From positions 1 through 33,265 of the forward strand of contig JBBSEZ010000049.1 of assembly GCA_038239195.1 (NCBI GenBank): a stretch of 33,265 nucleotides of DNA, read 5' to 3'. Shown here piece after piece: positions 29,484 to 33,265 of the stretch; within the stretch, counting starts at the first letter, position 1, and every line of letters begins with the position of its first letter. The notes beneath the pieces were generated by a model, which was not told the origin of the DNA, did no database searches, and saw only the letters and a list, made by a program, of their open reading frames with translations. A program made the position numbers and the translations under genes. The DNA comes from JBBSEZ01 sp038239195 (lineage in GTDB: Bacteria; Planctomycetota; Planctomycetia; Gemmatales; Gemmataceae).

Positions 29484-30146
29484 TCAAGGCACGAGTTTGC
29501 CCGCCGTGCGTGCCGACTGAATCGCCGTGGTGTTGGCCGTGTAGAGGGTGATGCCGTCGAAGGTGAGCAGGTCTACGTCGTCGGAGAGAATGTGGGGGAT
29601 GCCAGCGGAACAGGCATTGGCCACCATCAGGGCGTCGGCATAATCGCCGGCCGAGCTCTGCCAGGCAGCGTTCGATTGATCGATGGCGTCGGCTGGGGTG
29701 GGAAACGGCAGGAGTGGTTGAACGGTCGCACGCAGTTGAGCCAAGTCGCTCAGGACAGTCTTCCGGATCATCCCAAGGTAGGAGGAGTAATCGTATCGAG
29801 CCTTCTTGCACTCGGAAGGACTGAATCGGCTTCCCAGCGGAGTTGCTGGGTCGGTCAACCACAAGGCTTCGAGTTCGGCGTACTCGATCAGACGGACGAA
29901 CTCGCCAAGCGTGACAACGGGGGCAAAGAAGCGGCATCCGCTGCGAAGGGCCAGCGCCTGCCAGGTGCGATAGTCGCGAAGTTGATAGGCTTGCGGGGCT
30001 CGCCCGCCAGCCGCGCTTTGCTGCGCGAAGTTCGAGTAGGCCACAAAATAGCAGACGTTCGCATCGATCACCACTTGCGCGGGCACCGAGGAGCTCGGCC
30101 GTGTGACGTCCGCGACCAAGGCCCGAACGAGGAAAGGTGGAACCAT
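29484..30146 (-). CDS. PIN-domain protein (putative ribonuclease toxin)
   Basis: 220 residues. PIN-fold acidic residues are in place: D28 (VVIDANV), E82 (VTLGEFVRL), D168/D171 (AGDYADALMVANA) and D189-D190/D192 (ILSDDVDLLTFDG), ending in the typical final strand. PIN domains are Mg-dependent RNases; many are toxins of type II toxin-antitoxin pairs. It is longer than typical VapC (~130 residues), with an inserted helical segment (about 100-160). It begins 3 nt after the stop of the DUF4325 gene, with no good Shine-Dalgarno of its own, so translation is probably coupled. The DNA is less GC-rich than its surroundings (by-hand counts of three 60-nt lines within the gene: 62, 52 and 62 per cent), suggesting recent acquisition. 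Confidence 0.82.
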   Translation of the reverse strand: MVPPFLVRALVADVTRPSSSVPAQVVIDANVCYFVAYSNFAQQSAAGGRAPQAYQLRDYRTWQALALRSGCRFFAPVVTLGEFVRLIEYAELEALWLTDPATPLGSRFSPSECKKARYDYSSYLGMIRKTVLSDLAQLRATVQPLLPFPTPADAIDQSNAAWQSSAGDYADALMVANACSAGIPHILSDDVDLLTFDGITLYTANTTAIQSARTAGKLVP

Positions 30147-30149
30147 GGT

Positions 30150-30503
30150 CTAGAGCTGCTCGACAGGATGGGTGGCCGCTTCGACCAGACGAGCTTGCAC
30201 CGCCGGCGATTGAGCATAAAAGAAGATGGCCTTCTCACGCGCCCTCCTGGCGGCGTCATCGTGAGCGTTGCCCAGCCCCGTCCAGGTGAGATGGTTCGCG
30301 AGAAAATCGTTGGCAAACTCGCCGTGCAGCGCCCCGATCACATCGGCCAGGAAGGGGGGCGTCACCACGGACGCACCCGTAAAGTCGAGGCACACGGGCT
30401 CGCCGCGCCGCAGAAACTCGCGCGCTTCGCTGCGAACTCGTTCGCCGTCGTCGGGGGCAACACAGATTGGTCCGATTCGATCAACGACGGGAAGGCGCAC
30501 CAT
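30150..30503 (-). CDS. STAS-like DUF4325 protein
   Basis: 117 residues. The central part RVRSEAREFLRRGEPVCLDFTGASVVTPPFLADVIGALHGE fits the DUF4325 (STAS-like) pattern of an Asp-Phe-x-Gly strand followed by a helix beginning SSFaDE-like (here TPPFLADV). The last third is helical. STAS-like domains act as protein-binding switches and are often next to kinases or in mobile defence and regulatory modules. The ATG at 30503 has GAGG 6 nt upstream; a long open frame upstream is a shadow of the oxidoreductase and glycosidase genes. First gene of a two-gene unit with the PIN gene, in the position an antitoxin usually takes. No DNA-binding motif is visible. Confidence 0.78.
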   Translation of the reverse strand: MVRLPVVDRIGPICVAPDDGERVRSEAREFLRRGEPVCLDFTGASVVTPPFLADVIGALHGEFANDFLANHLTWTGLGNAHDDAARRAREKAIFFYAQSPAVQARLVEAATHPVEQL

Positions 30504-30546
30504 GAGCAACCTCGGTTCGCGGTCAAGCGCATCAACCAGCAAGCGC

Positions 30547-30575
30547 AGTATAGCGACGGAAGCGCGAAGCGGGAA
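30547..30575 (-). promoter_or_regulatory. Candidate promoter of the DUF4325-PIN pair
   Basis: On the minus strand TTCCCG (30575-30570, weak), a 17-nt spacer, TATACT (30552-30547, five of six). The -10 is 43 nt from the ATG. This gives the pair its own promoter rather than read-through from the oxidoreductase gene. Confidence 0.45.
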
Positions 30576-30595
30576 ACAGCAGACGGCGCCTTCTT

Positions 30596-31696
30596 TCACA
30601 TTCGCGCCAGCGGATGTGCCCTCTCCTTGAGCGGCAGTTCCACCGGCTTGCCGAGCCGGTGCGACTCGTACACCGCCAGCACCATCTCCAGCGCCGCTCG
30701 CCCGTCGTACATGCTCCCGCGCGGCTGGCGGTCTTTCTCGATCGCGTCGATCAGGTCCTTGACGATCAGTACGTTCCCCGCCAGCAAGCTGGCGTCGCGC
30801 AGCGTCTCCGGCTTGCCCAGCCCGGCGCTGCTCACCTCCTGCCAGGCGACCTTGCTGCGCCCCGGCCACCACGACGGGTCGTCGAGGAAGTGGACCGCCG
30901 GCAGCGTGCCCGTGGCGATCTGCAACACGCCGCGCGAGCCGAGGACCGTCAGCCCGAAGCGCTGCCCGGCACCGTGCCGCGCCTTGTGCGTGGCGAACGT
31001 CCCCTGAAGCCCGCGCGCGAAGCCGTAGGTCGAATTGATCTGGTCGCCCAGGATCGGCCCCATGCCTTCCGCGCCCTGGCGGACGTCCGCCTTGACGGCC
31101 GGCCTCCCCGCCTGGAGGATGCGCGCGAAACACCACGACGCATCGCCACCCAGGAAGCGCATCAAGTCCATCAGGTGCGTTCCCAGCACCATGAGGTCTT
31201 GCCCCCCGCCGCGCGCATCTTCCTTGCCGCGGGCGCGCATCTCCAGCACGTCGCCCAGACGCCCTGCGGCGATCAACTCTTTCACGCGCTGGAGGCGCGG
31301 GCTGTAGCGCGTCTGGTGGGCGATGGCCAACTTGACGTGGTGCATCTCGCAGGCCCGGATCATCGCGTCGGCCTCGGCGAGGGTGCGGGCCATCGGCTTT
31401 TCGAGGAAGATGCTCGCCCCCGCGCGAGCGCACGCCACTACCATCTCCTCGTGCAGGTCGAGGTGGCGGTCGGCGACGCTGACGATCTGCGGCTTCTCCT
31501 TGGCGAGCATCGCGCGGTAGTCGGCATAAGCCGTTTTGGCGCCCAGCCTCGTCGCGGCAGCGGCACGGCCTCTGGCGTCGGGGTCGGCGACGGCGACGAT
31601 CTGCGCGTTGGGGAGCGCCTTCCAGACGACGTCGAGCCCGTGGCCGTAGTTGCCCCTGCCGGTGCGGCCGATGACGGCGACGCGATAGGTCTTCAT
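30596..31696 (-). CDS. Gfo/Idh/MocA-family NAD(P)-dependent oxidoreductase
   Basis: 366 residues. Rossmann N-terminus (YRVAVIGRTGRGNYGHG, about 4-20), acidic strand end VAVADPDARG, the family EKPMA motif (FLEKPMARTLAEADAM near 98-113), then the alpha/beta substrate domain with AHQTRYSPRLQ and GTHLMDLMRFLGG. These enzymes oxidise or reduce sugars, inositols and related polyols with NAD(P). GGAG lies 8 nt before the ATG. The gene is 81 nt downstream of the GH-A-like glycosidase on the same strand, which suggests it processes a sugar released by that enzyme (inference). In planctomycetes this family is greatly expanded, so substrate cannot be guessed. Confidence 0.92.
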   Translation of the reverse strand: MKTYRVAVIGRTGRGNYGHGLDVVWKALPNAQIVAVADPDARGRAAAATRLGAKTAYADYRAMLAKEKPQIVSVADRHLDLHEEMVVACARAGASIFLEKPMARTLAEADAMIRACEMHHVKLAIAHQTRYSPRLQRVKELIAAGRLGDVLEMRARGKEDARGGGQDLMVLGTHLMDLMRFLGGDASWCFARILQAGRPAVKADVRQGAEGMGPILGDQINSTYGFARGLQGTFATHKARHGAGQRFGLTVLGSRGVLQIATGTLPAVHFLDDPSWWPGRSKVAWQEVSSAGLGKPETLRDASLLAGNVLIVKDLIDAIEKDRQPRGSMYDGRAALEMVLAVYESHRLGKPVELPLKERAHPLARM

Positions 31697-31777
31697 GGGG
31701 ACGTCTCCGAGGGCCTTGCTTGTCGTTTCGCGGGAGAGCAGCGCGCCTCAGTTCTCTTCGATCCCACCAGCCCCGCC

Positions 31778-33217
31778 TCACCGCTTCCCCGCCACCCGCC
31801 GCACCCGCAGCGCCACGTCTTCCACGTACGCCGGCGCCGTCAGCGTCCGCTCCCCGCCCGCGTGCCGGAAGTCCTCGCCCTTGTCCACTTTCCCCGTCCG
31901 CGTACACACCCACTCTGCCCGATACGCTCCCGCCGGCATCTCCAGCGTCAGTTCCGCCCCCACGCCCCCGCGCACGTACGCGGCGTACTGCCGCCCCGGC
32001 TCGGCCAGCAGACGCGCCGTCGGCGCCGGCCCCGCCTTGGCTCCCTTCGGCGCCGGCGCGATCCGCTGCTTGCGAATCAGCTCGTTGTGCGGCCTCATCT
32101 TCACGAAGTCGAGGCCGTCCATGAACCGCTTGAGGATCGCCAACTGGTTGCGCAGTTCCGGCCCGCCTCCGCCCGGCGAGGTCTTGACCTTCCCTGTCCC
32201 GTCGGGGTGTTTGCACGAGAACGAATAGTCGAGGTTGCTGTAGGCCGCCCCGCCGGCGAGGAGGAAGTCCCAGCCCTCGGTACGGTAGGCCAGGTCGCCC
32301 GTCCCCCGGAAGCCGGTCTCGTCGTCGCCGATCGGCCTGTTGAGATGGTAGTTGACGCCGACCGTCGTCGGCGGGGTGGCGTAGTGGAAGTTGAAGATCG
32401 AGACGTGCGGGCTCGGCTTCGAAACCTTCGCCGAGCCGTTCGCGACGTTCTGGGCGATCAGGTGCTTGTGGCGCAGCCCCTTCTCCGCGCTCACGATCGC
32501 GTCGAGGACGCGCTCCTGCCACGCCATCGTGACGCCCGCGAAATAAGGCTCGTTGCAGATCTCGAAATAGACGTTGTCGAAGTCCTTCAGCTCCATCACG
32601 ATCTTGCGCGTCACCGCCATCTGCACGTCGGTCAGCCCCTTCTCCTTGAGGGCGAGGACTTCCTTGTGGCCGACCTTGCCGACGCCGTTGACGTTGTTGC
32701 CGGCGCGCATGGGGCAGACGTTCCACGGCTTGTCGTCGTAGAACGTGCAGAACAGCACCACCTCGACGACGACGCCGCGCTTGCCCGCCTGGGCCACGAA
32801 GTCCTTGAGCCGCCGGAAGTAGGCGTCGTCCCATTTCGTCAGGTCGAACTTGTTGCCGCCGTCGGCCGCGCCGGGCCGGTCGCTCCGCGCCCAGGGGCCG
32901 AGATAGCGCCCGCGGGCAGGGGCCAACGTGTTGTCCACGATCCCGAAGGCGCCGGGCACCTCGAAGTAGGTGCCGGTGAAGGTGCGCGTGAGATTGAGGC
33001 CACGCTTCTTCAGTTCGTCGAGATAAGGGAGGTAATCGAAGTCGCGGTTGAGGACTGCGCCGTAGTGCTCGCCGGACGCGATGAGGACGGCCGGCTTGCC
33101 GCGGAACAGGAAGTAATGCGGGTTGTCGGGGTGCAGCGCCAGCGGCCGGTCCGGCGCTGCCGCGAGCGAGCCGGCCAGGGCCAGCAGCAGGCCGACGGGC
33201 AACGAAGCGCGCTTCAC
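31778..33217 (-). CDS. Secreted clan GH-A-like glycoside hydrolase with C-terminal beta-sandwich
   Basis: 479 residues from a GTG with AGGAG 7 nt upstream; in-frame ATGs at 33232 and 33241 lie over or before that site and would put charged residues ahead of the signal peptide (KRASLPVGLLLALAGSLAAAPD). The barrel begins DNPHYFLFRGKPAVLIASGEHYG and contains LKKRGLNLTRTFTGTYFE. The probable acid/base is E223 (YFEICNEPYF) and the probable nucleophile E300 (PIGDDETGFRG), as in GH-A enzymes of the cellulase/apiosidase-like (DUF4038-related) groups. The last ~85 residues (about 395-479) form a beta-sandwich like the putative collagen-binding domain that often follows such barrels. It is exported; the substrate is unknown. 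It lies 81 nt upstream of the Gfo/Idh/MocA gene, with which it probably forms an operon. Confidence 0.82.
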   Translation of the reverse strand: MKRASLPVGLLLALAGSLAAAPDRPLALHPDNPHYFLFRGKPAVLIASGEHYGAVLNRDFDYLPYLDELKKRGLNLTRTFTGTYFEVPGAFGIVDNTLAPARGRYLGPWARSDRPGAADGGNKFDLTKWDDAYFRRLKDFVAQAGKRGVVVEVVLFCTFYDDKPWNVCPMRAGNNVNGVGKVGHKEVLALKEKGLTDVQMAVTRKIVMELKDFDNVYFEICNEPYFAGVTMAWQERVLDAIVSAEKGLRHKHLIAQNVANGSAKVSKPSPHVSIFNFHYATPPTTVGVNYHLNRPIGDDETGFRGTGDLAYRTEGWDFLLAGGAAYSNLDYSFSCKHPDGTGKVKTSPGGGGPELRNQLAILKRFMDGLDFVKMRPHNELIRKQRIAPAPKGAKAGPAPTARLLAEPGRQYAAYVRGGVGAELTLEMPAGAYRAEWVCTRTGKVDKGEDFRHAGGERTLTAPAYVEDVALRVRRVAGKR

Positions 33218-33265
33218 GGGGCATCTCCTCATCGAGATCAAAAACTTTGAACAGAAGGCAACGAA

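Noticed and set aside
30150..33224. One 1024-codon minus-strand frame ending with the DUF4325 sequence.
   Set aside because: Only the last 117 codons look like a protein; the rest is an out-of-frame shadow of the oxidoreductase and glycosidase genes.

Overview
The window is about 33 kb of very GC-rich bacterial DNA packed with genes on both strands. Several signs point to a Planctomycetota chromosome, probably of the Gemmata/Isosphaera type: secreted carbohydrate-active proteins with beta-sandwich modules, long multi-membrane glycosyltransferase-like proteins, dispersed intergenic hairpin repeats, Shine-Dalgarno use that is strong at some genes and absent at others, and TACAAT-type -10 boxes. 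The taxonomic call is an inference from style; there is no rRNA or other marker in the window. I see no tRNA, rRNA, CRISPR array, transposase or phage gene.

Layout. 1-81: no supportable gene. 82-3000 (minus): a GT2 glycosyltransferase followed by a GT-C-like membrane protein, coupled through a Shine-Dalgarno inside the end of the first gene. 3272-7897 (plus): a four-gene run in which every junction overlaps (VWA protein, GT87-like membrane protein, small secreted NTF2-like protein, GT-C-like membrane protein). 7851-9415: a GlpG-type rhomboid protease (minus) diverging from a Dps-like protein that lacks the usual ferroxidase histidines. 9417-12460: a 957-residue secreted protein bracketed by two copies of a short repeat with terminal inverted repeats. 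12568-14357 (minus): a metal-site-less M24 peptidase-fold protein and a gamma-carbonic-anhydrase-like protein. 14508-15113: a DUF2179 membrane protein, then a large inverted-repeat element. 15261-17515 (minus): eutC overlapping a permease gene, with no eutB in the window. 17599-20339 (plus): a CapA-like metallophosphatase and a TIGR00300 (LOR/SDH) protein. 20346-24681 (minus): three secreted proteins, namely a 272-aa unknown, a GH27-type alpha-galactosidase fusion and a beta-propeller. 24881-25806 (plus): a 34-residue very basic protein resembling the bS22/AURKAIP1 class and a permuted papain-like hydrolase. 25836-27500 (minus): an AarF/UbiB kinase, diverging from an HpcH/HpaI aldolase and a 2-hydroxyacid dehydrogenase (27603-29458). 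29484-30503 (minus): a compact STAS-like DUF4325 plus PIN-domain pair in visibly less GC-rich DNA. 30596-33217 (minus): a clan GH-A-like glycosidase and a Gfo/Idh/MocA oxidoreductase.

How it fits together. Most of the window concerns cell-surface glycan building (four multi-membrane or GT2 transferases) and extracellular sugar breakdown (GH27, GH-A-like, Gfo/Idh, aldolase plus dehydrogenase). The most system-like novelty is the DUF4325-PIN cassette. Other points worth testing are the eutC-permease pair without eutB, the two degenerate enzymes (M24 and Dps), the small basic putative ribosomal protein, and two divergent promoter regions in which the -10 box of one promoter overlaps the -35 box of the opposing one.
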